Below, piece by piece: positions 35,300-43,774 of a DNA stretch of 64,000 nt. Position 1 is the first letter of the stretch. Every line of letters starts with the position of its first letter. Below the pieces are notes generated by a model. It saw nothing but the letters and a program-made list of their open reading frames with translations, was not told the origin of the DNA and did no database searches. The translations under genes were made by a program, and so were the position numbers. Source of the DNA: an uncultured Bryobacteraceae bacterium (GTDB lineage: Bacteria > Acidobacteriota > Terriglobia > Bryobacterales > Bryobacteraceae). Where the stretch lies: NCBI GenBank assembly GCA_937924525.1, contig CALDSU010000002.1, positions 124,001 through 188,000 of the forward strand, given 5' to 3'.

Positions 35300-35478
35300 C
35301 TTGTCCCCCGCATTCCTCCGACGTTCGGCTGAAACCCGGCCACGGCGGGCATCAGGTTTCCATAGCCTCAGACCACATCGTGACGCAGATCGAAGCTGTG
35401 GAACAGTAACATTTTTTCTGCGCCGCGGACTGGAACGTACCTCAGGCCTTCTCCTGAAGTACAGAGGTTCCAGGACCG

Positions 35479-35877
35479 CTATCCGTTAAGTACCAGGATT
35501 TCGATCTGCAACAGGTGGGACAGGCGTTCGGTCCGAAGCGTCAGCGTGGGATCCACAGACTCGGGCTCGATCGCCAGGCCAGAGCGATAGCGCCCCCGGG
35601 CGGCTGTGCACCGTTTGACGACGGCGCACCCTGCGACGGCCAGGCCCGGCGCCCGAAAGCGGACCCTGGCGTCCTCCGGCAGCGCGCAGCGGGTCTCCAC
35701 CGCGAGACCCCCCTCGGAAAGATTCACAATCGTAGCCGGAATCGCAGCCGAGCCCGACACGGCCAGTTCCAGAGGAGCGAGGTCCAGTTCCACCCGTGGG
35801 TGCCGGCGCTGATCCGCCGGGGCCGGTTCGCGCGCTGGCGGGCGCGGCGGCGCGGAAACGCTGTCCCTGCTGGACAT
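35479..35877 (-). CDS. PilZ domain protein 2 (c-di-GMP receptor candidate)
   Basis: 132 residues: a proline-rich, probably disordered N-terminal tail of about 20, then a PilZ domain with DQRRHPRVEL and NLSEGGLAVET, both c-di-GMP contact motifs intact. It ends in a short amphipathic helix (RLSHLLQIEILVL). It shares only motif-level similarity with PilZ protein 1, so the pair is not a recent duplication. It is divergent from nuoA (127 bp gap). The function of the pair could be in motility, exopolysaccharide or transcription; the sequence does not say which. Confidence 0.78.
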   Translation of the reverse strand: MSSRDSVSAPPRPPAREPAPADQRRHPRVELDLAPLELAVSGSAAIPATIVNLSEGGLAVETRCALPEDARVRFRAPGLAVAGCAVVKRCTAARGRYRSGLAIEPESVDPTLTLRTERLSHLLQIEILVLNG

Positions 35878-36004
35878 GCCTGCAAGTCTACCCTGCGCAG
35901 CCGGGGTTGGAAATCCCGGCGCCTGGAAAAGCAGGTCTATGCCGTACTACGACCACGCGGCTTGAAGCCTCGTGATCGAGACGGAAACATGGTAATTTGA
36001 AGCC

Positions 36005-36361
36005 ATGCCGGAAGGCTATCTGCCGTTGTTCCTCTTCCTGATTGTGGCCATGATCTTCCCGGTTGTGGCGCTGGGTTTCGCCAAGCTGTTGCGCCCCTCG
36101 CTGCCTTCGGGCGCCAAGCTGGAAGCCTACGAGTGCGGCATCAAGGCCGCCAGCAATGCGCGCGGCCGGTACACGGTGCGTTTTTATATCGTGGCGATCC
36201 TGTTTGTGATCTTCGACGTGGAAACGATCTTCCTGTTTCCGTGGGCGGTCCGCAACCAGGCGCTGGGATGGTTTGGCGTCGCCGAGATCGCGGTGTTTTT
36301 GCTGATCCTGATCGTGGGCTACGTTTGGGCGTACCGTAAGGGCGCGTTCGAATGGGTTTGA
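36005..36361 (+). CDS. nuoA: NADH-quinone oxidoreductase subunit A (isolated)
   Basis: Small membrane subunit of respiratory complex I. 118 residues with three membrane segments and both family signatures: EAYECGIKAASNAR in the first loop and FVIFDVETIFLFPWA in the second membrane segment, where the conserved DVE acidic residues sit. It is normally the first gene of a long nuo operon, yet the next gene (95 bp on) is unrelated and on the other strand. It is therefore an orphan copy or part of a split complex I. TAATTT lies 6 nt before the ATG, with little Shine-Dalgarno. Confidence 0.93.
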   Translation: MPEGYLPLFLFLIVAMIFPVVALGFAKLLRPSLPSGAKLEAYECGIKAASNARGRYTVRFYIVAILFVIFDVETIFLFPWAVRNQALGWFGVAEIAVFLLILIVGYVWAYRKGAFEWV

Positions 36362-36460
36362 GCGGCGCGAATGTGAAGAACCAGCCGCGGCCACGCGCGG
36401 AGGGGGCCTGCCTCCGCTGCTGATGACATCCACCTGCCGGGAAGGGTAGCGCCGGCGCGT

Positions 36461-37903
36461 TCAGTCCCGCGGGATCAAACGCACCATTCCGATAATCACG
36501 CTCAGCCGCCGGTCGTCGGGAGGCGCGATCCAGGTGGGGGCGGAGTGGATTTCGATCCGATAGGCGTCCCCGTCCGGCAGGTCTGCTTCGTACACGAAGA
36601 TGCCCGGCCGTTCCAAATAAAGCACTGGGAGATCGACGCCGTTTGCCCGCGCACGGACGTGGACGCGTTCTCCCTGCTGAAAAGACCGCTCGTGAGCGTG
36701 GCCGCGCACGCGCAGGCGAAGCGGTCCGGTCCGCACGCGACGTAACCGCACCGTGGCCTGCGCGCCCATCCAGCGGTACCTGGCGCCGAAAACGCCCTCG
36801 AGTTCGAAGAAACCGCTCTCCAGGCGCGCCTCATGCCCGGGCAGCGAGAAATCGGCAATGTCTTCGCGGTCGCCGGGGTACAATTCCGCTCGCTCGCGGG
36901 ACGGCAACAGGTTGTAGACGCCGCCTTCGTTTGCGGCCTCGTATCCGCACGCGCAGCGCAGCACGTCCTGATGGTCCCGAGTGAGCGGTCCGCGGCAATC
37001 CGGGCAGCGGAGATAGCATTCGAACCTGGCGACCGGCGGGAAGGAGTCCGGATCGCGCTCCCCCGCCTTTTGGCACACCGCGGCGAGGGTTCCGCCCAGC
37101 AGGTGCGCCGCCCGCCAGAGGGAGCCATGCGGGTCCAGTCGGACGGCCAGGCGCTTCACCCATCGCTCGCCCCAGCCGCGCTCGGGTACGAACACCTGGT
37201 ACGCCGCACGCGCAAAATGCTTTTCCAGCAGCTTGCGCCAGTCCCGGAGATACATCGAGTGGTTCTGCCGGATGCCGAAACCTTCTTCCTGCGCGGCGCC
37301 GATCACATCTTTCACCAGGTAGCCGAGCATGCCCCAATCGTAGAGCTTGCGCTCCCAGGGCTTCATCAGTTCGCGATAAGGGGCGCGATACAGGCGAAGC
37401 GAGAGCATCCGCAGGAGGGGTTCTTCGGCCAACAGGAACACGCCGCCCGGGGCCAGCACCCGCTTTGCCTCCACCACTACTTGCTCGATGTCCAGGAACT
37501 GGCTGAGCGTCTGGTAGGTCATCACCAGGCGCAGCGAGCCGTCGCGAAACGGAAGTTGCAGCGCGTCTCCGGCTACGCGCACGGGCGCCCGCGCCAGTCC
37601 CCAGCGGTCCATCAGCGCGACGCCATGCCGGAGCGCGTCCACCGAAAGATCCAGCGCGAAGCCGTCCGCGCGGTATTCGTTCACCAGCAAGTAGCTGGTA
37701 TGGCCGACGTTCGCGCCGATTTCGAGAAACGGCGTCATAGAGCCAAGGAATGCGCGGTGGGCATTCAACAAGGCTGACCGCCGCACGTTCTCCTCGGCGT
37801 ATACCGCCAGCGCCCGTTCCGGATCGCCCAAGGACGCAAAATTGTGGAATTCGACCTGTGCCCGTTTGACGGAAGCCGATTGCGCTTCCTCGATTCTGCT
37901 CAT
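36461..37903 (-). CDS. SAM methyltransferase fused to a zinc ribbon and C-terminal beta domain
   Basis: 480 residues in three parts. Residues 55-165 are a class I SAM-dependent methyltransferase (motif I FLEIGANVGHTSYLL, then GDALQLPFRDGSLRLV and APGGVFLLAEEP). Residues 296-335 are a Trm112-like zinc ribbon with C300, C303, C317 and C319, followed by EGGVYNLLPS. Residues 350-480 are beta-rich with an APPDDRRLSVIIGMVRL end resembling the beta-sandwich tails of some bacterial glycosyltransferases. ATG at 37903 is chosen; the frame is open 27 codons further. A promoter candidate lies 142 nt upstream. The combination suggests surface-glycan or lipid modification, but the substrate is unknown. Confidence 0.75.
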   Translation of the reverse strand: MSRIEEAQSASVKRAQVEFHNFASLGDPERALAVYAEENVRRSALLNAHRAFLGSMTPFLEIGANVGHTSYLLVNEYRADGFALDLSVDALRHGVALMDRWGLARAPVRVAGDALQLPFRDGSLRLVMTYQTLSQFLDIEQVVVEAKRVLAPGGVFLLAEEPLLRMLSLRLYRAPYRELMKPWERKLYDWGMLGYLVKDVIGAAQEEGFGIRQNHSMYLRDWRKLLEKHFARAAYQVFVPERGWGERWVKRLAVRLDPHGSLWRAAHLLGGTLAAVCQKAGERDPDSFPPVARFECYLRCPDCRGPLTRDHQDVLRCACGYEAANEGGVYNLLPSRERAELYPGDREDIADFSLPGHEARLESGFFELEGVFGARYRWMGAQATVRLRRVRTGPLRLRVRGHAHERSFQQGERVHVRARANGVDLPVLYLERPGIFVYEADLPDGDAYRIEIHSAPTWIAPPDDRRLSVIIGMVRLIPRD

Positions 37904-38044
37904 GTCTGTGCGCGATTGCAGCCGCTGCCGGCTGCCGTCCCTCACTGGCCCGCATGCGCCCCCGCGCCAGGCCAGCACACCCAAACGGCCCCTTCCCCGG
38001 CCTGCGGCCGGCGTTTCCGGGACTGCTGCTTATGGAGTGAAAGC

Positions 38045-38072
38045 AGTATACCAAAAAGGGGTCATCCGGCAA
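38045..38072 (-). promoter_or_regulatory. Predicted promoter for the methyltransferase fusion gene
   Basis: On the minus strand TTGCCG (38072-38067) and TATACT (38050-38045) are separated by 16 bp. It would give a leader of about 135 nt before the ATG at 37903. The divergent gap 37904-38203 holds no gene. Confidence 0.4.
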
Positions 38073-38203
38073 CCGCGCGACGAGCGCGCGGGCTTCATGC
38101 GGGGCTTTCGTTTTGCGAAGACGCAACGGACTTCGACTTCTGCCCGGGGACCCGGCTTGACCCCATGTCCGGCGCGTGCCATCTTGACCGAGGGGTGCAG
38201 AAC

Positions 38204-39373
38204 GTGGAACGCAGCGCGCGCGCGGCCGGCAAATTGCGGCGGATGAATGCCGCGCTTGGCCACCAGGAGGCGGATCGCGTCCCGGTGAGCGATTTCTTCT
38301 GGGGATCGTTCCTGAGGCGCTGGCGCGAAGAACTGGGCCTGGCCGCGGACACGGACATCTATCGTTACTACGATCTGGACTGGGTGGTGACCATCCCCAA
38401 CATGGACCCCTGGATCCGGCCCTTTGAAATTCTGTCCGAGACCGCCGAAGACGTGACGGTGAGGACCGGTTTCGGCGCCACCATTCGCAAAAAGTTCGGC
38501 CAGGCCATGCCGGGCTTCGTGGCCTTCGAGACCGATACGCTCGACAAACTGGAAGCGCTGAAGTTCGACGATCCCTGGGATGAGCGCCGCTATTTCCGGG
38601 AGGGCGATAACCAGATCGCCGGCGTCGGCGATGGGTTCGAGCGCAACTCCCCCGCCTGGATCGATACGGTGAAAGAGCGCTATCCGGATTTCCCCGTCTA
38701 TGGGAGCGTGTGCGAAGCGCATGAAATGGTGTGGCGGATCGTCGGCAGCGAAAACGTGCTCACCTGGATCGGGGAGGCGCCGGAGCGCTTCGGCCGGCAA
38801 ATTGAGCGCGTGGGCGCCTATTGCCTGGAGTTGGCTAAGGCGCAGGTGCGCGCCGCCGGAGGCCTGCTCGACGGCATGGTGATCTGGGGCGATGTGGCCT
38901 ACCGCAAAGGCATGCTGTTTTCCCCGGCCTACTGGCGGAAGTATTTCAAGCCCACCGTCCAGGCGCTGACCGGCTACTGCCACGGCGAGGGTTTGCCGGT
39001 GATCTACCACGGGTGCGGCAACGTGAACCGCATCTTCGCCGACTTCGTCGAGTTGGGCGTGGATGCATATAATCCGCTGGAAGCCAAAGCCGGTCTCGAC
39101 GTGGTGGAGTTACGCCGCCAGTACGGCCATCGCATCGCCTTCTGCGGCAACATGGACGTGATGACCTGGGCCCGGGGCGACGAGGCGGAACTTCGCGCCA
39201 CCGTGCTTACCAAGCTCAACGCCGCGAAAGGCGGGGGATATATCTTCCAGTCCGACCATTCGGTGCCCTCCAACGTATCCGCCGCCAGCTACGAATACGT
39301 ACTGAACCTGGTGCGCCAGGCGGGCCGGTATCCGCTCGCGCTCGGTGAATACGATCTGGCCGACCTGTCCTAG
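38204..39373 (+). CDS. Uroporphyrinogen decarboxylase-family protein (URO-D/MtaA-like)
   Basis: TIM-barrel protein of the URO-D superfamily, but not HemE: it lacks the HemE N-terminal substrate motif and instead has a YHGCGNV segment like the metal-binding HxC of corrinoid:CoM methyltransferases. 389 residues with the family opening AALGHQEADRVPV and a C-terminal CGNMD and SDHSVPSNVS. Such proteins are common in Acidobacteria and planctomycetes and may demethylate or decarboxylate unknown compounds. GTG at 38204 has AGGGG 8 nt upstream; ATG at 38165 is an alternative 13 codons earlier. The TonB receptor 3 promoter follows 78 bp after its end. Confidence 0.78.
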   Translation: MERSARAAGKLRRMNAALGHQEADRVPVSDFFWGSFLRRWREELGLAADTDIYRYYDLDWVVTIPNMDPWIRPFEILSETAEDVTVRTGFGATIRKKFGQAMPGFVAFETDTLDKLEALKFDDPWDERRYFREGDNQIAGVGDGFERNSPAWIDTVKERYPDFPVYGSVCEAHEMVWRIVGSENVLTWIGEAPERFGRQIERVGAYCLELAKAQVRAAGGLLDGMVIWGDVAYRKGMLFSPAYWRKYFKPTVQALTGYCHGEGLPVIYHGCGNVNRIFADFVELGVDAYNPLEAKAGLDVVELRRQYGHRIAFCGNMDVMTWARGDEAELRATVLTKLNAAKGGGYIFQSDHSVPSNVSAASYEYVLNLVRQAGRYPLALGEYDLADLS

Positions 39374-39450
39374 CCCGGCGGGCCGCCTTAGCTGACCGTG
39401 AGTCGAAGCTACAGTCCTGCCGTTGCTGTCACTAAATAGCCGAGAAACAT

Positions 39451-39464
39451 GCGTTTATAAACGC
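39451..39464. promoter_or_regulatory. 14-bp palindrome upstream of TonB receptor 3 promoter
   Basis: GCGTTTATAAACGC is a perfect AT-centred 14-bp palindrome ending 15 bp before the -35 element, the usual position for an activator or upstream repressor site. Confidence 0.5.
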
Positions 39465-39479
39465 TAACCAAAATTAATC

Positions 39480-39507
39480 TTGACCTTTTCCGCCGACTGT
39501 ATACAAT
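39480..39507 (+). promoter_or_regulatory. Predicted sigma70 promoter of TonB receptor 3
   Basis: TTGACC (39480-39485), a 16-bp spacer and TACAAT (39502-39507), in a locally AT-rich region unlike the rest of the window. Transcription would begin near 39514, giving a leader of about 54 nt. Confidence 0.6.
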
Positions 39508-39519
39508 ACATCTATTCTT

Positions 39520-39532
39520 TGACCTTAGGTCA
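39520..39532. promoter_or_regulatory. TGACCT-T-AGGTCA palindrome just after the promoter
   Basis: A perfect 13-bp palindrome with a single central base, 12 bp downstream of the -10 box, spanning about +7 to +19. That position fits a repressor operator blocking initiation. Confidence 0.5.
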
Positions 39533-39567
39533 GGCTCGCCTTACCTGAGTAGGGTTATGGGGTAAAA

Positions 39568-42500
39568 ATGTCGAAACGACCACTAGTTCTCTCGATTACG
39601 CTCTCACTCTTGCTTGGCGCCTTGGCGGTGATGGCGCAAACGACCTCGACGGAGGTTCTCGGCACGGTTACCGACGCGACCGGCGCGACGGTGCCGGGCG
39701 CCAAGGTCACGCTCCTCCGCGTCGCCACCGGCGAACGGCGGCAGACCGAGACGGATACGTCGGGCAATTACAGTTTCCCGCTCATCGAAATCGGCCAATA
39801 CACGGTGACCGTGGAAGCCCAGGGCTTCAAGACGCAGACGCAAACGAATATCGGGGTGGCGACCAACCAGAAAGCACGCGTCAACTTTTCGCTGGAAGTC
39901 GGCGCGGCGAGCGAGCGCGTCGAGGTGGTCGCCACCGGCGTTGAATTGAAGACCGACGACGCCGCGATCAGCACCACCGTCGAACGCAAACGTGTGCAGG
40001 AACTGCCGCTGCTCGGCCGGAACTTCGCCAGCCTGGCGATCCTGACCCCCGGCGTGCAGTACGGCACCCGCATGGGACAGGACGTGACCGCGCCGACGGC
40101 GTTCCCGTTCCCCGGCGCGTCGACCACGCTGAGCGCAAACGGCCAGCGGGACGCCAATCAGAACATTTCCATGGATGGCGTGGTGGCGACCGAACCGTTG
40201 GTGAACCAAGTGCTGTTCAACCCGTCTATCGACGCGATTGAGGAAGTGAAGATCCAGACCGGTTCGGTATCCGCCGAGTATGGCCAGAATAACGGCGCGG
40301 TGGTTCAAATCTCCCTGAAGAGTGGCACCAACAATCTGCACGGGACGTTTTTCAACTTCATGCGCAACAACGTGCTGGACGCGCGGGACTATTTTCTGAA
40401 CTTCCAGGTGCCGCCGGGCACGCCGGAGCGCAAGAAAAACGCCTTGCGGCGCCATCAGTTTGGAGCGTGGCTGGCCGGACCGGTGATGCTGCCCAAATAT
40501 AACGGAAAGGATCGAACCTTCTGGAGCTTCAACTACGAGGGCGTCCGGCAGACCCAGGAGGCAGTGTCGCAAGCGTTTTGGTTCCCGGAAGAGTTCCGGC
40601 GCGGCGACTTCTCCGCGCTGCTGAACCCGGTGATTCGCAACGGCGCGCCGATTCGCGCGCCGATTATCATTTTCGATCCCACCACCGGCGAGCCCTTCCG
40701 CGACTCTTCGGGAAGGATCACCAACATCATTCCAGCGAGCCGCATCAACCGGAACGCCCAGAACTTCATCAACACCTATCTGCCGCTGCCTCAGTTCCGC
40801 CCGGAGGACATCCTGGACATCAACGTGATCGCCAGCGTACCTACCAAGCTGGACCAGAACCAGTATTTCGCGCGCATCGACCACAACTTCGGCGCCAACG
40901 ACCGGGTGTTCTTCCGCTACGCCGGGCAGCGGACTACCTTTGACCAGAAACAGTTGAACCCGAACTTCGGAACGATTTTCTCTCTGCGTCCGAACAACAT
41001 CGCCTCGCAGTATCTGCATTTGTTCCGGCCCACGGTGATCAACGAGTTCCGCTTCGGCTACAACCGTGTGGACCACGATCAACGCAATCCGCGCACGAAC
41101 ACCAACTTTGATGTCGATAGCCTCGGCATCGGCCAATTCCGGGTGGCTGTGGACAACAACCGCAAGTTCACGCCGCTGGAAGCGGCCATTCCGCCTACCG
41201 GGGTGTTGCAAGGCGACTCGGGAGCGCGCATCGACTTCAACGATACCTACCAGATCTCGGACAACTTTTCGATCATCCGGTCTGGCCACCATTTCAAGAT
41301 GGGCATGGAATATCGACGTCTGACCATTGAGCGGGCCGCGGCCAACGTGCCGTATGGTAGTTTCGGCTGTTGCGAGGGCGGCTACAACTTGGCCGGTTTC
41401 CTCATGGGGTTCCCCAGCAGCACGACGACGGCCGAAGGCTTATTGTTGCAAAAGCCGCGCCAGCACCGCTGGAGCGGCTACTTCCTGGATGAGTGGAAGG
41501 TCAACCGCAGACTCACGATGAACGTCGGCGTCCGCTGGGACTATTTCGGCTTGGCCACGGACCTGAACCGGACTTGGCGGTCGCTGCGCCTCGATATCCT
41601 GACGCAAGCCAGCAACGGCCAGCTCTTGCCGACCGTGGTTCCCGAACCGCGGCAGAACTACCGCTTCTACGATCCGGAGAAGCGCTTCTTCATGCCGCGC
41701 GTCGGAATCGCGTACCGCGCCACCGACAAATGGGTCATCCGGACCGGCGCGGGCTGGTACGCCAACGCGCAGCAGTTGAACAACTTCTCGATTTTGAACT
41801 TGCAGCCGCCACTTTCGGGAACCTTCGGCTTCTTCGCGGTGACCGACCCGGCGCAGATCATCGCGTACGAGTACGCCGGGCGGACCTACAACCTGCAAAC
41901 CCGCCGCTTCCGTCCCGGCTCTCAGGTGCTGACCTTGGACAACGCCTTCCCTGGCCAGGGCACGGCGGCGGCGCGCACGAATGTGCTGGCGATGATTCCC
42001 GACAACAAAGCCAGCAATTATATCCAGTGGAGTTTTGACATCCAGCGCCAGCTGCCCTGGAACACCATTCTCACTGTTGGCTACGTGGGTTCCAAGACCA
42101 GCCATCTGGACAACACGGTGACGAACTTCAACGCTCCGGATCCTTCGCCCGATACCGACATCAACCGGCGGCGGCCCTGGCAGGCTTATGTCAGCGCGGG
42201 CGAAGGGAACACCGCGCGTCTGCTCGGCAACATCCGCTATCTGGACAGCTACGCCAACGCCACCTATCACGCCCTCCAGGTGCAGGCGCAAAAGCGGTAC
42301 AGTTATGGCCTCACCATGGGGTTGGCGTATACTTACGGCAAAGCGTTGGGCGAGGGCTACGGCCGCAACGACCCGGCGGGCGACGTGGAAGCGTTGTATC
42401 AGAACCCGCGCAACCGGCGGGCCGACCGCACCCGCTACGGCTTCGACATTACGCACAACGCGGTGACGAATTTCGTCTACGACCTCCCGGTCTTCAAGAA

Positions 42501-43020
42501 TTCCACCGGGGTTACCAAAGCCGTGCTGGGCGGCTGGCAAGCCAGCGGCATTGTCACGCTTCGCACCGGCTTGCCGTTCGCGGTGCTCGGCGGCAACCTG
42601 AATACGGGCTTCGGTACGCGGCCGGACCGCATCGCCGACGGGCGGCTGGGCGGCGCGGCTACGCGCCAGTTGTGGTTCGATCCCTCGGCGTTCCGCCGCA
42701 CGGACTGCAACATCCCGACCCGTCCGGAACTCTGCCACTACGGCAACGCCGGCAATGGCATCCTGGTTTCGCCGGGGATGAAGACGTTTGATCTCTCTAT
42801 CGGGAAGAACTGGGCCCTGCCGATGCTAGGTGAACAGGGCCGGTTGCAATTCCGCGGCGAAGCGTTCAACGCGTTCAATACCCCGCAGTTTGGGCGGCCG
42901 AACGGCCTCGGCTGGGCTGGCATCGACTCCATCGTGCCCGATGCGCCGCGCGTGGGCGAAATCCGCAGCTTGCGCACCAACATGCGGATCTTCCAGTTGG
43001 CGCTGAAGTTGTACTTCTAA
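39568..43020 (+). CDS. Oar-like TonB-dependent outer-membrane receptor 3
   Basis: 1150-residue outer-membrane importer, the largest of the three here. Signal peptide ends LAVMAQ; then a carboxypeptidase-regulatory-like domain (EVLGTVTDATGATVPGAKV), a plug (ELPLLGRNFASLA, NISMDGVVATEPL, EYGQNNGAVVQISLKSG) and a long barrel ending QLALKLYF. CCEGGYN in the barrel is an unusual vicinal cysteine pair that might lie in an exposed loop. It is transcribed from a well-formed promoter framed by two palindromes, and a stem-loop follows 20 bp after the stop. The ligand is unknown; tight control suggests one specific nutrient. Confidence 0.9.
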   Translation: MSKRPLVLSITLSLLLGALAVMAQTTSTEVLGTVTDATGATVPGAKVTLLRVATGERRQTETDTSGNYSFPLIEIGQYTVTVEAQGFKTQTQTNIGVATNQKARVNFSLEVGAASERVEVVATGVELKTDDAAISTTVERKRVQELPLLGRNFASLAILTPGVQYGTRMGQDVTAPTAFPFPGASTTLSANGQRDANQNISMDGVVATEPLVNQVLFNPSIDAIEEVKIQTGSVSAEYGQNNGAVVQISLKSGTNNLHGTFFNFMRNNVLDARDYFLNFQVPPGTPERKKNALRRHQFGAWLAGPVMLPKYNGKDRTFWSFNYEGVRQTQEAVSQAFWFPEEFRRGDFSALLNPVIRNGAPIRAPIIIFDPTTGEPFRDSSGRITNIIPASRINRNAQNFINTYLPLPQFRPEDILDINVIASVPTKLDQNQYFARIDHNFGANDRVFFRYAGQRTTFDQKQLNPNFGTIFSLRPNNIASQYLHLFRPTVINEFRFGYNRVDHDQRNPRTNTNFDVDSLGIGQFRVAVDNNRKFTPLEAAIPPTGVLQGDSGARIDFNDTYQISDNFSIIRSGHHFKMGMEYRRLTIERAAANVPYGSFGCCEGGYNLAGFLMGFPSSTTTAEGLLLQKPRQHRWSGYFLDEWKVNRRLTMNVGVRWDYFGLATDLNRTWRSLRLDILTQASNGQLLPTVVPEPRQNYRFYDPEKRFFMPRVGIAYRATDKWVIRTGAGWYANAQQLNNFSILNLQPPLSGTFGFFAVTDPAQIIAYEYAGRTYNLQTRRFRPGSQVLTLDNAFPGQGTAAARTNVLAMIPDNKASNYIQWSFDIQRQLPWNTILTVGYVGSKTSHLDNTVTNFNAPDPSPDTDINRRRPWQAYVSAGEGNTARLLGNIRYLDSYANATYHALQVQAQKRYSYGLTMGLAYTYGKALGEGYGRNDPAGDVEALYQNPRNRRADRTRYGFDITHNAVTNFVYDLPVFKNSTGVTKAVLGGWQASGIVTLRTGLPFAVLGGNLNTGFGTRPDRIADGRLGGAATRQLWFDPSAFRRTDCNIPTRPELCHYGNAGNGILVSPGMKTFDLSIGKNWALPMLGEQGRLQFRGEAFNAFNTPQFGRPNGLGWAGIDSIVPDAPRVGEIRSLRTNMRIFQLALKLYF

Positions 43021-43040
43021 CCTTGTCACTGGCGAGCCGT

Positions 43041-43067
43041 GGCGCGAAAACAGTGGCGTTTCGCGCC
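43041..43067 (+). terminator. Stem-loop after TonB receptor 3
   Basis: GGCGCGAAA pairs perfectly with TTTCGCGCC around a 9-nt loop, 20 nt after the stop. No U-run follows, so it may act with Rho or protect the mRNA end. The remaining gap to the YceI gene has no gene. Confidence 0.5.
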
Positions 43068-43166
43068 GCGCCCGCCCGTTTGTTGCCGCCACGCTCCCTG
43101 CCTGGAGTTCCCCCCGGCTCGCGCCTACGGAATGACGGCGTGCGCCGACTCTGCGAAACTACTACC

Positions 43167-43763
43167 ATGCGCGGATGGTGGCAGCGGCTGCTTTTTCTTC
43201 TTCTCGCGGGGTCCGTTTGCCCGGCCGCCAATTACACCATCGCGCCGGCGCCGCAGGCCGAGTTCAGACTGGAAGTGCACAAGACCGGATTGATGTCCGG
43301 CAAAGTGCACATCTTCACCTACGAACGCTACCGGGGCAACGTGAACTACCTGCCGGAGGCGCCTGGCGAATCCTCGGTCGCTTTTGAAGTGGAGGCTGCT
43401 TCCTTGGTGTGCCGGGACACCTGGATCGGCGACAAAGACAAGGAAAAGGTGACGGCCATGGCGCTCCAAATGATGGAGAGCGAAAAGCACCCGCGGCTGA
43501 AGTTCGTCTCGCAATCCGTCGCCCCGCGCGGGCAGGGGGAGTTTGACGTCAAGGGCGCGTTGACGATCAGGGGCATTACCAAACCCGTGACCGTGCGGGT
43601 GAGGATCCAGCCGGAGGGCGACGCCCTGCGGGTGCGGGGAAGCGCGATCGTGCTGCGTAAGGACTACGGCGTAAATCCTCGCGCCGCGGTGCCCTTTGGC
43701 CTGATCGGCAATAAGGAAGAAATGCCCGTGACGTTCAACCTGCTCGCCACGCCGGCAAAGTGA
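43167..43763 (+). CDS. YceI-family periplasmic protein
   Basis: 198 residues: signal peptide with a hydrophobic run (about 6-16) ending CPAA, then a lipocalin-like YceI barrel that binds isoprenoid or other amphiphilic molecules in relatives. Marks include AEFRLEVHKTGLMSGKVHIF, HPRLKFVSQSV, FDVKGALTIRGITKPVTV and a KDYGVNP end. ATG at 43167 gives a proper signal peptide; the longer frame does not. It lies 146 bp after TonB receptor 3 on the same strand, possibly under separate control. No cytochrome b561 or quinone gene, a frequent YceI neighbour, is present. Confidence 0.85.
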   Translation: MRGWWQRLLFLLLAGSVCPAANYTIAPAPQAEFRLEVHKTGLMSGKVHIFTYERYRGNVNYLPEAPGESSVAFEVEAASLVCRDTWIGDKDKEKVTAMALQMMESEKHPRLKFVSQSVAPRGQGEFDVKGALTIRGITKPVTVRVRIQPEGDALRVRGSAIVLRKDYGVNPRAAVPFGLIGNKEEMPVTFNLLATPAK

Positions 43764-43774
43764 GCCCGGACCCG

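Noticed and set aside
38045-38203. SAM- or cobalamin-type riboswitch before the URO-D family gene
   Set aside because: A CCGGCAACC string and a GC hairpin caught the eye, but no conserved riboswitch core could be assembled.
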